Assembly: GCF_007830155.1 (NCBI RefSeq)
Contig: NZ_VLKY01000010.1
Location: 124,001 to 188,000, forward strand
Direction of reading: 5' to 3'
DNA from: Pseudomonas duriflava
GTDB taxonomy: Bacteria > Pseudomonadota > Gammaproteobacteria > Pseudomonadales > Pseudomonadaceae
Length of the DNA stretch: 64,000 bases
The notes under the pieces are model-generated. The model had not been told where the DNA came from and did no database searches. It saw only the letters and a program-made list of their open reading frames with translations. Position numbers and translations under genes: made by a program. Positions 48,158-57,224 of the stretch are shown piece by piece. Every line of letters starts with the position of its first letter. Positions within the stretch are counted from its first letter, which is position 1.

Positions 48158-49033
48158 ATGGATCGTGCCAGCACATTGCTGCAATTGATTCAGGCCCGCC
48201 TGCCAGAACTCAACCGTGCAGAGCGCAAGGTAGCCGAGGTCATTCTAAATAATCCTCGGCAGGCTACTCGCCTTACCATTGCCGCGCTGGCTCAAGCTGC
48301 CAAGGTCAGTGAGCCTACCGTTAATCGATTCTGCCGCTCCCTGGGCATCGGCGGCTACCCGGAGATGAAGATCCAGCTGGCGCAAAGCATTGCCAGCGGA
48401 GCGGTCTATGTCAGCCAGGCGGTTGAAGCAGACGATGAGCCCGAGGCCTACTCCGAAAAGATATTTAGCAGCACGATCGCCTCTCTCGACAATGCGCGTC
48501 AGCGACTAGATGTGCAAGTACTCAACCGCGCCGTAAATCTGCTAATCCAGGCTCGGCAAATTCATTTCTTTGGTTTGGGTGCCTCGGCTCCCGTAGCACT
48601 GGACGCTCAACACAAATTTTTCCGCTTCGGCCTGGCCGTGTCGGCCCATTCCGATATTCTCATGCAGCGTATGCTGGCTTCGGTAGCACAGACCGGTGAG
48701 ATCTTTGTGATTATTTCCTATACCGGCCGTACGCGAGAGTTGGTAGACGTGGCAAAGCTGGCACGCGACAACGGTGCGTCAGTAATTGGCATGACAGCAG
48801 CCAACTCGCCGCTTGCCAAGGTATCGACATTGAGCCTGGACATTCCCGTTCCGGAAGATACAGACATCTACATGCCGATGTCGTCGCGAATCGTACAGCT
48901 TACTGTACTGGATATTTTGGCTACCGGAGTCACGCTGCGGCGCGGTGTTGATTTTCAGCCTCACCTACGCAAGGTTAAAGAAAGCCTAGTCGCGACCCGT
49001 TATCCGATGGAGGAAGAGCAGGAAGAGTTGTAA
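48158..49033 (+). CDS. hexR: HexR, RpiR-family repressor of glucose catabolism
   Basis: DNA-binding regulator of 291 residues. The N-terminal helix-turn-helix contains [18 protein letters not shown], and the C-terminal SIS sugar-phosphate domain contains [20 protein letters not shown] and [20 protein letters not shown]. HexR is released from DNA by KDPG and controls zwf-pgl-eda, edd-glk and gap. The ATG at 48158 follows a CAGGAG box with normal spacing. It is divergent from zwf, as in other pseudomonads. Confidence 0.95.
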   Translation: MDRASTLLQLIQARLPELNRAERKVAEVILNNPRQATRLTIAALAQAAKVSEPTVNRFCRSLGIGGYPEMKIQLAQSIASGAVYVSQAVEADDEPEAYSEKIFSSTIASLDNARQRLDVQVLNRAVNLLIQARQIHFFGLGASAPVALDAQHKFFRFGLAVSAHSDILMQRMLASVAQTGEIFVIISYTGRTRELVDVAKLARDNGASVIGMTAANSPLAKVSTLSLDIPVPEDTDIYMPMSSRIVQLTVLDILATGVTLRRGVDFQPHLRKVKESLVATRYPMEEEQEEL

Positions 49034-49043
49034 TGATGGGTTT

Positions 49044-49076
49044 CCAGGGCCAAATGATTCTTGGCCTTGGGTTTTC
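49044..49076 (+). terminator. Rho-independent terminator of hexR
   Basis: CCAGGGCCAA pairs with TTGGCCTTGG (one G-U) around a 7-base loop, followed by GTTTTCC, 11 bases past the hexR stop. Confidence 0.78.
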
Positions 49077-49082
49077 CTGAAA

Positions 49083-49250
49083 TTACTTGAGCTTTTTGAG
49101 TCGTTTCTTTGCCTTATCGACAACAGCCTTTCGCTCTTTGTCTTTCATGGCTTTCCAGCCCTTGATTTCTTCGCGGCTACGGCCGCATCCCTGACAAACT
49201 TCATCTTTAAGTTTGCACTGACTGACACAGGGGCTTTCAACCTTACCCAC
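49083..49250 (-). CDS. DUF1289 small cysteine-rich protein
   Basis: A 55-residue protein read from a GTG at 49250, with GAGGTG five bases upstream. The N-terminal MGKVESPCVSQCKLKDEVCQ and GCGRSREEIKGW contain four Cys in the DUF1289 pattern (CxxxC...CxxC). The C-terminus is a highly basic helix (KAVVDKAKKRLKKLK). DUF1289 proteins are probably small zinc or metal-binding proteins of unknown function. It is convergent with hexR. Confidence 0.85.
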   Translation of the reverse strand: MGKVESPCVSQCKLKDEVCQGCGRSREEIKGWKAMKDKERKAVVDKAKKRLKKLK

Positions 49251-49321
49251 GTACGCACCTCATGATCTGAACGCAGCGGACAGTATATCCTCCACCCGCC
49301 ACGTCCAGCACCGCTACCGGA

Positions 49322-50641
49322 TCAGAAAACTGCTTGGACCTTTAAGCCGCCCACGATAGCGTTATCCACTTCTTTTACGCCGCCCGGATGACGCATGTAC
49401 TGAATATTTGGACGTACGGTTAGCCAGTTAGTGACGTGTACGCCATAGTAAAGCTCGGCATCATATTCACTGTACTGCAGCGGAACATAGGCCGGATCAT
49501 CATAATCCGTCGCGCCACTGGCCTCGTTGGCAGCACGCTGGGCGTCACGTGCATCCTCGTTGGTATGTATACGAGCAACGCCAAAACCAATGTCGTCCTT
49601 TGGACGTGCATCAAATGGCCCCTTATATACAACGCCCGCCTGGATGTAATTATCGACCTTATTGGTGTCCTTATCGTGTAGCGTGAAGTTAGCGAATACG
49701 CTTAGACCACGAGACGCGTCGCCATTACGAGTGGTCAATTGCTGCTTGGCCACGATCCAGTAACCGTGCTTACTGGAATGACTATCCTCGCCATTCACAT
49801 CGTCAGCATCGGCTGTACTGTAGTAATAACCAAAGCGGTACTCGCCAGGCAGACTGTTGAACGTGGGTAACCAGACCAGCTCGACTGGCAAAATAGCGCC
49901 TTGTGATCCATGAGTATTCAGCTTGAAGCCATTTCCGGTTTCAAGCAGAGACGGATTTTGTTCGTAGGCACCAATTTGAGCGAACAACTCGGGGGTCAGG
50001 TTGTATTTGACACGCATTGCCCACTGACTGACCGGCCAGTTGTACCACTGATCGCCTACCCAGTTACCCACTTGGGAGCCGCAGAAGGCCAGGTTCTGGA
50101 AATCGCAATCAAACGAGTTGAAATCTTCACCTTCACCAAAACGACCAGCCTTGATGTCCAGTCGGCCGTCGAAAAAGCCTTTGCTCAACCATAACTGAGT
50201 CAACCGCCAGGTTTGGCCGCGCCCCCAAACTTCCTGTACCGAGGAGTATGTGCCTGAACGAGGGTCGCCGATGTTGTCGTTCGTAAGATTACGGCCGTCG
50301 CGTGAAGTGATGGCGACCTTGAATACCGAGTTCTCCCAGCCCAGGGTTTTGTTCATGTCAACCGCCAGGCCAAACATATACTGCGACGACCAGCGTGCCG
50401 TATGGTCTTTATCGTAGCCACCCCGAATATTGGTAGCGCCTTCCCCTACATACTCGAGCTTGATGTCATAACCTTTCTCAAGCAATTCGGTTCGCAATCC
50501 ACCCCAATCACCCGTCATGGTATTGGATTCCGGATCAAAAGCATCAGCTGCATGCGCAGCGCTTATTCCACTTAGCGCCGTCAATGACAGGAACGGCAAC
50601 AGCGCCAGGTGACGTGCTAGTTTGCCTTTGTGCTTATACAT
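49322..50641 (-). CDS. oprB: Carbohydrate-selective outer-membrane porin OprB
   Basis: Outer-membrane channel for glucose and related sugars. It has 439 residues from the ATG at 50641. A signal peptide is present (ALLPFLSLTALSGISAAHAA), followed by SNTMTGDWGGLRTELLEKGY, the usual OprB start. The barrel ends with an aromatic-terminated strand (GGLKVQAVF). Asp/Trp-rich segments are typical of the family. It lies downstream of gtsABCD, but two extra genes separate it from gtsD. An upstream frame start at 50692 is not supported. Confidence 0.94.
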   Translation of the reverse strand: MYKHKGKLARHLALLPFLSLTALSGISAAHAADAFDPESNTMTGDWGGLRTELLEKGYDIKLEYVGEGATNIRGGYDKDHTARWSSQYMFGLAVDMNKTLGWENSVFKVAITSRDGRNLTNDNIGDPRSGTYSSVQEVWGRGQTWRLTQLWLSKGFFDGRLDIKAGRFGEGEDFNSFDCDFQNLAFCGSQVGNWVGDQWYNWPVSQWAMRVKYNLTPELFAQIGAYEQNPSLLETGNGFKLNTHGSQGAILPVELVWLPTFNSLPGEYRFGYYYSTADADDVNGEDSHSSKHGYWIVAKQQLTTRNGDASRGLSVFANFTLHDKDTNKVDNYIQAGVVYKGPFDARPKDDIGFGVARIHTNEDARDAQRAANEASGATDYDDPAYVPLQYSEYDAELYYGVHVTNWLTVRPNIQYMRHPGGVKEVDNAIVGGLKVQAVF

Positions 50642-50710
50642 TTCCTCGTCCTTTATAGTTTTGATGGTTAACCCAGTCACACCCGGCGCCAATTAGTCAT
50701 CAGCCAGACA

Positions 50711-51922
50711 TCACGGCAGAACATTCAGCACCTCGTAACAGGCGCCCATGGTGTGGTAGTCGACCTTACCGGCCGGACTTTTTTCATCGGAGTACTTCCT
50801 GTTCCGACGGTCAAGAAGGCGCCACCAAGCGCCATATTCGTGATCAATGAAAAACTCCCAGCTGTACTGCCATAGCTGGTCGTAGTGTTTCCAGTAGCGC
50901 TCTTCTCCAGTACGTGCAGCCAGCAAAGCAGCAGCGGCAAGCGCCTCGGCTTGCACCCAGAAATATTTGTCCGGGTCGCATGGGCTGCCATCAGGTGCAA
51001 ATCCATAGTACAAACCACCGTGCTCGATATCCCAGGCATTTTGCCAGGCAGCATCGAACAGTTCGGCAGCACGTGGTGCTAGCCAAGTCAGAGGGCGATG
51101 ACGCTCAAGGATAAGAAGCAGCTTGGCCCACTCGACCTGATGGCCAGGCTGGAATCCCCACGGCCGGAAAAGATTGGCCGGGTCGTCGCGGTTGTAGTCC
51201 CAGTCGATGGACCAATCCGCATGATAGTGCTCCCAAATAAGCCCCTCAGGGACAGAGGCTGCGACAGGAGCCGTGCTCTTGGTCAGGGCTGCCTGCCGCT
51301 GGGTCATATTAAGGGCCAGGGTTTCGGCTCTATCCAGATAACGCTGCTCACCTGTCGCCTCGAAAGCAGCCAGCAGCGCCTCGCAGGCATGCATATTGGC
51401 ATTTTGGCCTCGGTAAGAAGACACCTCGGACCAGTCAGGACTTATCTCATCACAATATAAGCCATCGGCCTCGCGCCAGAAATGCTGCTCGAACGTATCC
51501 CATGTTTCGGCTAACCATGCTCTAGCGTCTTCAACGCCGGCCATAACACCATGGGCATAGGCGAGGATGACGAAGGCCAGACCGTACGCATGATTGGTTC
51601 CGTCAAGTATTTCATCGCCCCGGAGCAGCCAGGCATAACTGCCATTAGGCTGCAAATGTTTCTCACGCAAGTAGCGCAAGCCGTGATACGTAGCATCTAG
51701 ATATTCACGATTTCCAAACTGGCGGTACGCCATAGCGAAATTGAAAACAAACCGAGTACTAGAGACAAGATGGCGTGTCTCACGATCGTAAATGTCACCG
51801 TTATCGCGGAAAAAGTGAAAGAAGCCGCCTCGTTCATCGATGCAGCGCGGAACATAGAAAGCAAGCGTAGCGCGTATGTGATCAAGCAGCGTTTCACGCT
51901 GGTGAAAATCAGGAAAGCTCAT
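50711..51922 (-). CDS. AGE-family epimerase/isomerase, probable D-mannose isomerase
   Basis: A 403-residue (alpha/alpha)6-barrel enzyme of the N-acylglucosamine 2-epimerase family. Residues matching the catalytic pattern are R57 in LVSSTRFVF, H178 in GQNANMHAC, H261 and E264 in GFQPGHQVEWAK, and H390 in DYHTMGACYEVL. Family members in Pseudomonas and E. coli (YihS) interconvert mannose and fructose or related ketoses. With the adjacent sugar kinase and the sugar ABC transporter, mannose to fructose is the best guess. Cellobiose or N-acylglucosamine epimerase activity cannot be excluded. GAGG precedes the ATG. Confidence 0.85.
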   Translation of the reverse strand: MSFPDFHQRETLLDHIRATLAFYVPRCIDERGGFFHFFRDNGDIYDRETRHLVSSTRFVFNFAMAYRQFGNREYLDATYHGLRYLREKHLQPNGSYAWLLRGDEILDGTNHAYGLAFVILAYAHGVMAGVEDARAWLAETWDTFEQHFWREADGLYCDEISPDWSEVSSYRGQNANMHACEALLAAFEATGEQRYLDRAETLALNMTQRQAALTKSTAPVAASVPEGLIWEHYHADWSIDWDYNRDDPANLFRPWGFQPGHQVEWAKLLLILERHRPLTWLAPRAAELFDAAWQNAWDIEHGGLYYGFAPDGSPCDPDKYFWVQAEALAAAALLAARTGEERYWKHYDQLWQYSWEFFIDHEYGAWWRLLDRRNRKYSDEKSPAGKVDYHTMGACYEVLNVLP

Positions 51923-51930
51923 ATAAAACC

Positions 51931-52842
51931 TCAGGCAAGCAGTGAGGACGAGGCCATCATGGCGCGTACATCAGCCAATGTTGGGGCATAAGCACCTGCT
52001 ACCAGGCAGGACACCGAAGCACACGCGGCCGCAAACAACAAACGCTCCTGGACAGTAGCTGTGGACAAAAGACCAGAGGCCAACCAACCCGCCATGCAAG
52101 CGTCCCCTGCGCCAACCGTATCCGTTACCCGAACTGGCAAGCCCGGCTGATTCCACTCCCCCTCGGCGTTAAATAAAGTAATACCGCGAGCGCCTTGGGT
52201 GTAGAGAAGATTTGCCGCTGGATTCAATGCTCTAAGCGTTGCCAGGCCTTTTTCTGGACTCACACCGGGATAGAGATGCCCCAAGTCTTCGTCAGAGAGT
52301 TTGATGTCGTCCGCTAACGTAACGAATGCAGGAAAGACCCGTTGGCGATAGTCGTCATTCATTAGATTGCGCCAATTAGGATCGTAACTGATGCGCTTTC
52401 CAGCTGCCTTAGCCTGCTCGGCCTGCTGAAGCAGACGCGTCGCCAGGGGCTCACGCGCCAGGCTGATACAACTGAAATGACAGAGTTCGGCCGCCTCCAG
52501 CCAGCCTTCAGGCAACTGATCCGGGTCAAAGGCCAGATCAGCTTCTCCGGCAAAGAAATAACGTGGCGGGCTGCTGGATGGAACCACCGCAACCAGCGGA
52601 TCAGCGTCGACGCACTGGAGGAAGCGCAGATCCAAACCAGCCTCCCGGGTCTGTTGGTGAATATCATCACCCAATGAGTCTCGACTGATTGAACCAGCAA
52701 AACCACAAGAGACCCCCAACCGAGCCAAGGTTCTTGCCACGTTCCAAGGCGCGCCGCCTGGATAGCCGCGCCACTGACCAGGAGTATGCTGAACCAGATC
52801 AGTCAGGGCTTCGCCAAAAACCACCACGCGCGGCAATGTCAT
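51931..52842 (-). CDS. PfkB-family sugar kinase, probable fructokinase
   Basis: Ribokinase-fold kinase of 303 residues with the N-terminal segment VVVFGEALTDLVQHTPGQW, substrate-binding GGAPWNVARTLARLG and the PfkB signature VTDTVGAGDACMAGWLASG, where Asp is the catalytic base. It lies between the mannose-isomerase-like gene (8 bases away) and gtsD (12 bases). It would phosphorylate fructose to fructose-6-phosphate. A 2-keto-sugar kinase role is possible. GGAGAG is the ribosome site. Confidence 0.86.
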   Translation of the reverse strand: MTLPRVVVFGEALTDLVQHTPGQWRGYPGGAPWNVARTLARLGVSCGFAGSISRDSLGDDIHQQTREAGLDLRFLQCVDADPLVAVVPSSSPPRYFFAGEADLAFDPDQLPEGWLEAAELCHFSCISLAREPLATRLLQQAEQAKAAGKRISYDPNWRNLMNDDYRQRVFPAFVTLADDIKLSDEDLGHLYPGVSPEKGLATLRALNPAANLLYTQGARGITLFNAEGEWNQPGLPVRVTDTVGAGDACMAGWLASGLLSTATVQERLLFAAACASVSCLVAGAYAPTLADVRAMMASSSLLA

Positions 52843-52854
52843 CTTGTTTCTCTC

Positions 52855-53958
52855 CTAAGCGATACGTGCGCCTGTTGTAGGATCAAATAATACGAGACGC
52901 TCTATATCAAGCTCCAGCAACATATTGGATCCAATGGCAGGCGTGTCGACTGGAGCAATTCGACAGCAAACCTGAACACCGTTCACCTCGACATAAACGA
53001 GCGTATCAGGCCCGGTGGGCTCGACGACCTGTACACGCGCTTCAAGCACCGGCCCTCCCGCCTCCTGGCCTCGCCCGAGACCGATCTGCTCAGGGCGCAC
53101 GCCAAGAACTGCCTCTCGACCATCAGCCAGATTGGAAGCCAACTGAGGCAAGGGCAGACATACACTTCCACCAGCACTGTCCAGACGTACGCCGGGACGC
53201 CCTTCATGATTTTCCAGGGCCACAGGAATAAAATTCATGGGCGGCGAGCCAATAAAACTCGCCACAAAAAGGTTGGCCGGATTGTTATAAATCTCCTGCG
53301 GGGTACCAAACTGCTGCACGGCCCCATCTTTCATCACTGCCACCCGATCACCTAACGTCATGGCCTCAATCTGGTCATGGGTGACATAAACCGTGGTCGT
53401 CTTGAGCCGTTGGTGCATCAGCTTGATCTCGGTGCGCATCTCCACGCGAAGCTTGGCATCAAGGTTCGACAGCGGCTCATCAAACAGATAAAGCTTGGGC
53501 CGACGCGCCAGGGCGCGCCCCATGGCCACGCGTTGTTGTTGTCCGCCTGAAAGCTGGGACGGCTTGCGATCAAGCAAATGCTCGATTTGCAAAAGTTTGG
53601 CAACCCGATCGACCTCGGCCGCAATCTGTTCAGCTGGCGTCTTACGGATTTTCAGGCCAAACGCGATGTTCTCGCGTACGGTCATGGTGGGATATAGGGC
53701 GTAAGACTGGAACACCATGGCAATATCGCGATCTTTCGGCTCGACGCCGGTCAGGTCTTCACCGCCCAGTAAAATGGCTCCGCTGGAAATATCTTCCAAT
53801 CCAGCGATAGCATTCATCAGGGTCGACTTGCCACAACCAGAGGGCCCGACGAGGATCAGAAATTGACCCGCCTCGATGCTGATATTGATGCCCTTGAGGG
53901 CCTCCTGAGCCGCGTTTCCATAAGTCTTGCGGACATTGCGTAGTTCGAGTGCAGCCAT
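52855..53958 (-). CDS. gtsD: Sugar ABC transporter ATPase GtsD (MalK/UgpC type)
   Basis: A 367-residue ATPase with a C-terminal TOBE regulatory part. Walker A is [10 protein letters not shown], the Q-loop [15 protein letters not shown], the signature [15 protein letters not shown] and Walker [13 protein letters not shown]; the linker residues [11 protein letters not shown] are typical of the MalK type. It energises glucose uptake through GtsB and GtsC. It is followed closely by the kinase and isomerase genes, which suggests that these are co-expressed. Confidence 0.94.
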   Translation of the reverse strand: MAALELRNVRKTYGNAAQEALKGINISIEAGQFLILVGPSGCGKSTLMNAIAGLEDISSGAILLGGEDLTGVEPKDRDIAMVFQSYALYPTMTVRENIAFGLKIRKTPAEQIAAEVDRVAKLLQIEHLLDRKPSQLSGGQQQRVAMGRALARRPKLYLFDEPLSNLDAKLRVEMRTEIKLMHQRLKTTTVYVTHDQIEAMTLGDRVAVMKDGAVQQFGTPQEIYNNPANLFVASFIGSPPMNFIPVALENHEGRPGVRLDSAGGSVCLPLPQLASNLADGREAVLGVRPEQIGLGRGQEAGGPVLEARVQVVEPTGPDTLVYVEVNGVQVCCRIAPVDTPAIGSNMLLELDIERLVLFDPTTGARIA

Positions 53959-53963
53959 GATGC

Positions 53964-54809
53964 TTATCCTTTCACAACGCCCGAGGTAAGCCCACGGACG
54001 AAATACTTGCCAGCGAATATGTAAACGAGCAGGGTCGGCAACGCCGCGATCATGGCTGCTGCCATGTCAACGTTGTACTCCTTGGCTCCAGTACTGGTGT
54101 TAACCAGATTGTTGAGGGCTACAGTAATAGGCTGGGCCGAGCCGCTAGCGAATACTACGCCGAACAGGAAGTCGTTCCAGACCTGAGTGAACTGCCAGAT
54201 CAGGCTGACCATTACAATGGGCGTGGATAGTGGCAAAAGAATCTTCCAGAAGATGGTAAAGAAACCAGCACCATCCAGACGCGCCGCCTTGATCAAGGCG
54301 TCAGGCACCCCTACGTAGTAGTTACGAAAGAACAACGTGGTAAAGGCCAGGCCGTAAATAACATGGACCAACACCAGACCGGCTGTAGTATTGGCCAGGC
54401 CCAGCTTGCCTAATGTGAATGACATAGGCAGCAGAATGACCTGAAATGGTATGAAACAGCCAAAGAGCAACAGGCTGAACAAAAGATTCGAGCCTTTGAA
54501 ACTCCATTTCGACAGCGCGTAGCCGTTCAAGGCCCCAATGAAGGTAGAGATGATCACGGCTGGGACGGTAATCATGAACGAGTTCCAGAAGTAACTCTGA
54601 ACCGTGTCCCATGCCTTGACCCAACCGATTAACGTCCACTCCACAGGCAACGTCAACAAATTACCGGCCCGCACATCATCGGGTGTTTTGAAGCTAGTAA
54701 GCAGCATGACGAGTAGCGGTACCAGATAAACCGCACAAGCCACCAGCAACGTGGCATGAATGGCGATACGGTTAAACGATAGGCGCTTGCGCGATAGGGA
54801 ATCAGCCAT
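53964..54809 (-). CDS. gtsC: Sugar ABC transporter permease GtsC
   Basis: A 281-residue inner-membrane permease of the MalG type with six helices and the EAA-like loop (DALIKAARLDGAGFFTIFWK). The start at 54809 has GGAG eight bases upstream; a longer frame from 54866 lies mostly inside gtsB. It overlaps the gtsB stop by eight bases. Confidence 0.93.
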   Translation of the reverse strand: MADSLSRKRLSFNRIAIHATLLVACAVYLVPLLVMLLTSFKTPDDVRAGNLLTLPVEWTLIGWVKAWDTVQSYFWNSFMITVPAVIISTFIGALNGYALSKWSFKGSNLLFSLLLFGCFIPFQVILLPMSFTLGKLGLANTTAGLVLVHVIYGLAFTTLFFRNYYVGVPDALIKAARLDGAGFFTIFWKILLPLSTPIVMVSLIWQFTQVWNDFLFGVVFASGSAQPITVALNNLVNTSTGAKEYNVDMAAAMIAALPTLLVYIFAGKYFVRGLTSGVVKG

Positions 54810-55731
54810 GACGCTTACTCCGCAATTCGGAATAGAGATAAGGAACGAGCACCGCAAGCACGGCACCCAGCATTAGCACTGCACTGGCCGCACCCAGCCC
54901 CATTTGGCCGCGTGTGAACGTGTGCTGGTACATGAATACTGCGGGCAGATCCGACGCGTAACCGGGGCCGCCCGACGTCATGGCCATAACGAGATCGAAA
55001 CTCTTGATTGCGATATGCGCCAGGATCATCACGGCGCTAAAGAAAACCGGACGCAGGCTTGGCAGGACGATCCGCCAGTAAATTGTAGGTAACGAAGCAC
55101 CATCTACCTGTGCGGCTCGGATAATGGATGAGTCCACCCCTCTTAATCCTGCCAGAAACATGGCCATTACGAACCCAGAGGCCTGCCAAATTGCCGCGAT
55201 CAGGAGGCAATAAATGACTCGATCCGGATCAACCAGCCAGTCGAAGCGGAAACCTTCCCAGCCCCAGTCGCGCAAGAGCTTGTCCAGCCCCAGCCCTGGA
55301 TTGAGAAGCCATTTCCAAGCCGTGCCGGTCACGATCATCGACAGAGCCATGGGATATAGATAGATGGTGCGAATAAAGCCCTCACGGCGGATACGCTGAT
55401 CCAGCAGAATGGCAAAGAACACACCAATCACCAGACAGAGCCCTATGAATAACCCGCCAAAAACAGCGAGGTTTTTGCACGCCATTAGCCAACGGTCGTT
55501 ATTGAGGAGGCGCTCGTACTGGTCTAGCCCGGCAAACTTGTAAAGAGGCATGAAGCGGGACGACGTCAGCGATATGACTGCTGTCCACAGCATGTAGCCA
55601 TACAAGCAGACAATCATCGCGACGGCAGTAGGTGCCAAAACCAGCTTTGGTAACCACCGTTGCAGGTGATCGGGCTTTCGGGTAGGCGTGACAGTACCTG
55701 TGCGCATAGTTTGCACTTCGCTCAAAGACAT
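54802..55731 (-). CDS. gtsB: Sugar ABC transporter permease GtsB
   Basis: A 309-residue MalF-type permease with about six helices and the EAA loop (DSSIIRAAQVDGASLPTIYW). The ATG at 55731 follows AGGAGTTCTCG; a TTG at 55749 is a less likely start. It pairs with GtsC to form the membrane channel for glucose, and perhaps mannose. Confidence 0.93.
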   Translation of the reverse strand: MSLSEVQTMRTGTVTPTRKPDHLQRWLPKLVLAPTAVAMIVCLYGYMLWTAVISLTSSRFMPLYKFAGLDQYERLLNNDRWLMACKNLAVFGGLFIGLCLVIGVFFAILLDQRIRREGFIRTIYLYPMALSMIVTGTAWKWLLNPGLGLDKLLRDWGWEGFRFDWLVDPDRVIYCLLIAAIWQASGFVMAMFLAGLRGVDSSIIRAAQVDGASLPTIYWRIVLPSLRPVFFSAVMILAHIAIKSFDLVMAMTSGGPGYASDLPAVFMYQHTFTRGQMGLGAASAVLMLGAVLAVLVPYLYSELRSKRHG

Positions 55732-55745
55732 CGAGAACTCCTGAT

Positions 55746-55807
55746 CCAACCGGGTCGGTTGGTCTTACTTCAGGGCAGGCGTGGCCAGTTCTGGGCCACT
55801 CTGCCCT
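55746..55807 (-). repeat. Intercistronic stem-loops between gtsA and gtsB
   Basis: Two hairpins lie between gtsA and gtsB. One has a long GC-rich stem (AGGGCAGGCGTGGCC, 55772-55786, pairing with GGCCACTCTGCCCT, with small mismatch) and the other a perfect 7-base stem with a 3-base loop (CCAACCG / CGGTTGG, 55746-55762). Such structures commonly protect the binding-protein message and lower permease expression. Confidence 0.75.
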
Positions 55808-55815
55808 TTACGGCG

Positions 55816-57075
55816 TTATTGGGCCGCCTTGATGGATGCGACCAGTTGCTCGGTTGCTTTTTTCGGGTCGGCGTTGGGATCGTTGAAGAAATTGGTTACC
55901 ACATCAAAGATGGCGCCCTGAATGTAACTGGTATTCGCCATGCTATGCGCCAGGCTGGGCTCGGCCTTGCCTTCTTTATTGGCTGCTTGGAAGTCCTGCA
56001 TGGACTGCTTGGCGCAGTCATCGAACTTGGCCATGTCGATATCATTCCGAGCCGGAATCGACCCCTTGTTCAAGTTGAAGACTTCTTGGAATGGCTTGTC
56101 GATGACGGTACGTGCCAGGTCATTCTGGGCCTTTTTGTTGGCTTCATCCTTGAGCTTGAACATTGCCAGAGAGTCGATGTTATAGATGAAGCTACCCTGC
56201 GTACCAGGCATCACAACACACAGATAGTCCTTGCCTGGTGTCTTGCCAGCTGCGGTGAATTCGGCCTTGGCCCAGTCGCCCATGATCTGCATGCCTGCCT
56301 TGCCGTTGATAACCATGGCCGTGGCCAGGTTCCAGTCGCGGCCAGCAAAATCAGGATCGACATAGCCGCGTATACGCTTGAGCGTCTTGAAGACCTCGAC
56401 CATCTTGTCGCTGCGAATGGTGTTCTCATCCGTCTCGACAAAGACCTTGTCGAATGCTTCAGGCCCCATGATGGCCATGACTAAAGACTCGAAAATAGTG
56501 GTGTCCTGCCAGTTCTGTCCGCCATGGGCGATCGGGACGATGCCCGCCGCCTTAAGCTTGTCCGCAGCGGCAAAGAACTCATCGAGGGTGGTCGGTACCT
56601 TGGCACCAGCCTTCTGGAAGGCCTCTGGGTTTATCCAGAGCCAATTGATACGGTGAACGCCTGCCGGAACGGCTACGTAGTCACCGTCGTGCTTCATAGT
56701 GTCGGCGATCCGCTCGGGCAGAATGTCATTCCATTTGCCAGCTTCGGCAATACCGTTCAGGTCAGTCAGAAAGCCCATATCGGCCCACTCTTGAATATCA
56801 GGCCCCTTTAGCTGAGCTGCAGACGGTGGATTGCCGGAAACTGCCCGGGTTTTCAGTACGGTCATCGCGGCTTCGCCAGCACCTCCCGCTACAGCGAAAT
56901 CCTTCCAGGTGTGCCCCTGTTTCTGCATCAACTGCTTAAGGGTGTCCACAGCACGCGCTTCACCACCGGAAGTCCACCAATGCAGGACTTCTACTTCCCC
57001 AGCCTGGGCGGCCAGAGGAACCTGACTCAGGCAGGACAAGGAAATGGCGAGGGCAAGACGATTCAATACTTTCAT
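55816..57075 (-). CDS. gtsA: Sugar ABC transporter substrate-binding protein GtsA
   Basis: Periplasmic binding protein of 419 residues. A signal peptide is visible ([20 protein letters not shown], cleaved near residue 25). The mature N-terminus has [20 protein letters not shown], the sugar-binding segment of the GtsA/MalE cluster, and aromatic residues follow. The binding protein determines specificity; GtsA is known for glucose. Mannose transport is inferred from downstream genes. The upstream 150 bases contain three copies of a GTAACGA-type motif. Confidence 0.94.
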   Translation of the reverse strand: MKVLNRLALAISLSCLSQVPLAAQAGEVEVLHWWTSGGEARAVDTLKQLMQKQGHTWKDFAVAGGAGEAAMTVLKTRAVSGNPPSAAQLKGPDIQEWADMGFLTDLNGIAEAGKWNDILPERIADTMKHDGDYVAVPAGVHRINWLWINPEAFQKAGAKVPTTLDEFFAAADKLKAAGIVPIAHGGQNWQDTTIFESLVMAIMGPEAFDKVFVETDENTIRSDKMVEVFKTLKRIRGYVDPDFAGRDWNLATAMVINGKAGMQIMGDWAKAEFTAAGKTPGKDYLCVVMPGTQGSFIYNIDSLAMFKLKDEANKKAQNDLARTVIDKPFQEVFNLNKGSIPARNDIDMAKFDDCAKQSMQDFQAANKEGKAEPSLAHSMANTSYIQGAIFDVVTNFFNDPNADPKKATEQLVASIKAAQ

Positions 57076-57138
57076 GATCGATGACCTTGTTGTTTTTATT
57101 GAGCTGGACGGAGTGTATGCCTCCGTTTCAAGCCATGG

Positions 57139-57197
57139 GTAACGAATAGAATCATGAATGTCACATACTCGTTACATTCACAGCTTCGATTCGTTAC
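57139..57197. promoter_or_regulatory. Three GTAACGA motifs in the gtsA promoter region
   Basis: GTAACGA at 57139-57145 and its complement TCGTTAC at 57169-57175 and 57191-57197 lie 50-120 bases upstream of gtsA. The two TCGTTAC copies are direct repeats exactly 22 bases apart, about two DNA turns, which suits a response regulator that binds as tandem dimers. The GltR response regulator, encoded next door, is the natural candidate. The binding is inferred. Confidence 0.55.
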
Positions 57198-57224
57198 CTC
57201 ATGCATGGAAATGTGATGAAGTCT

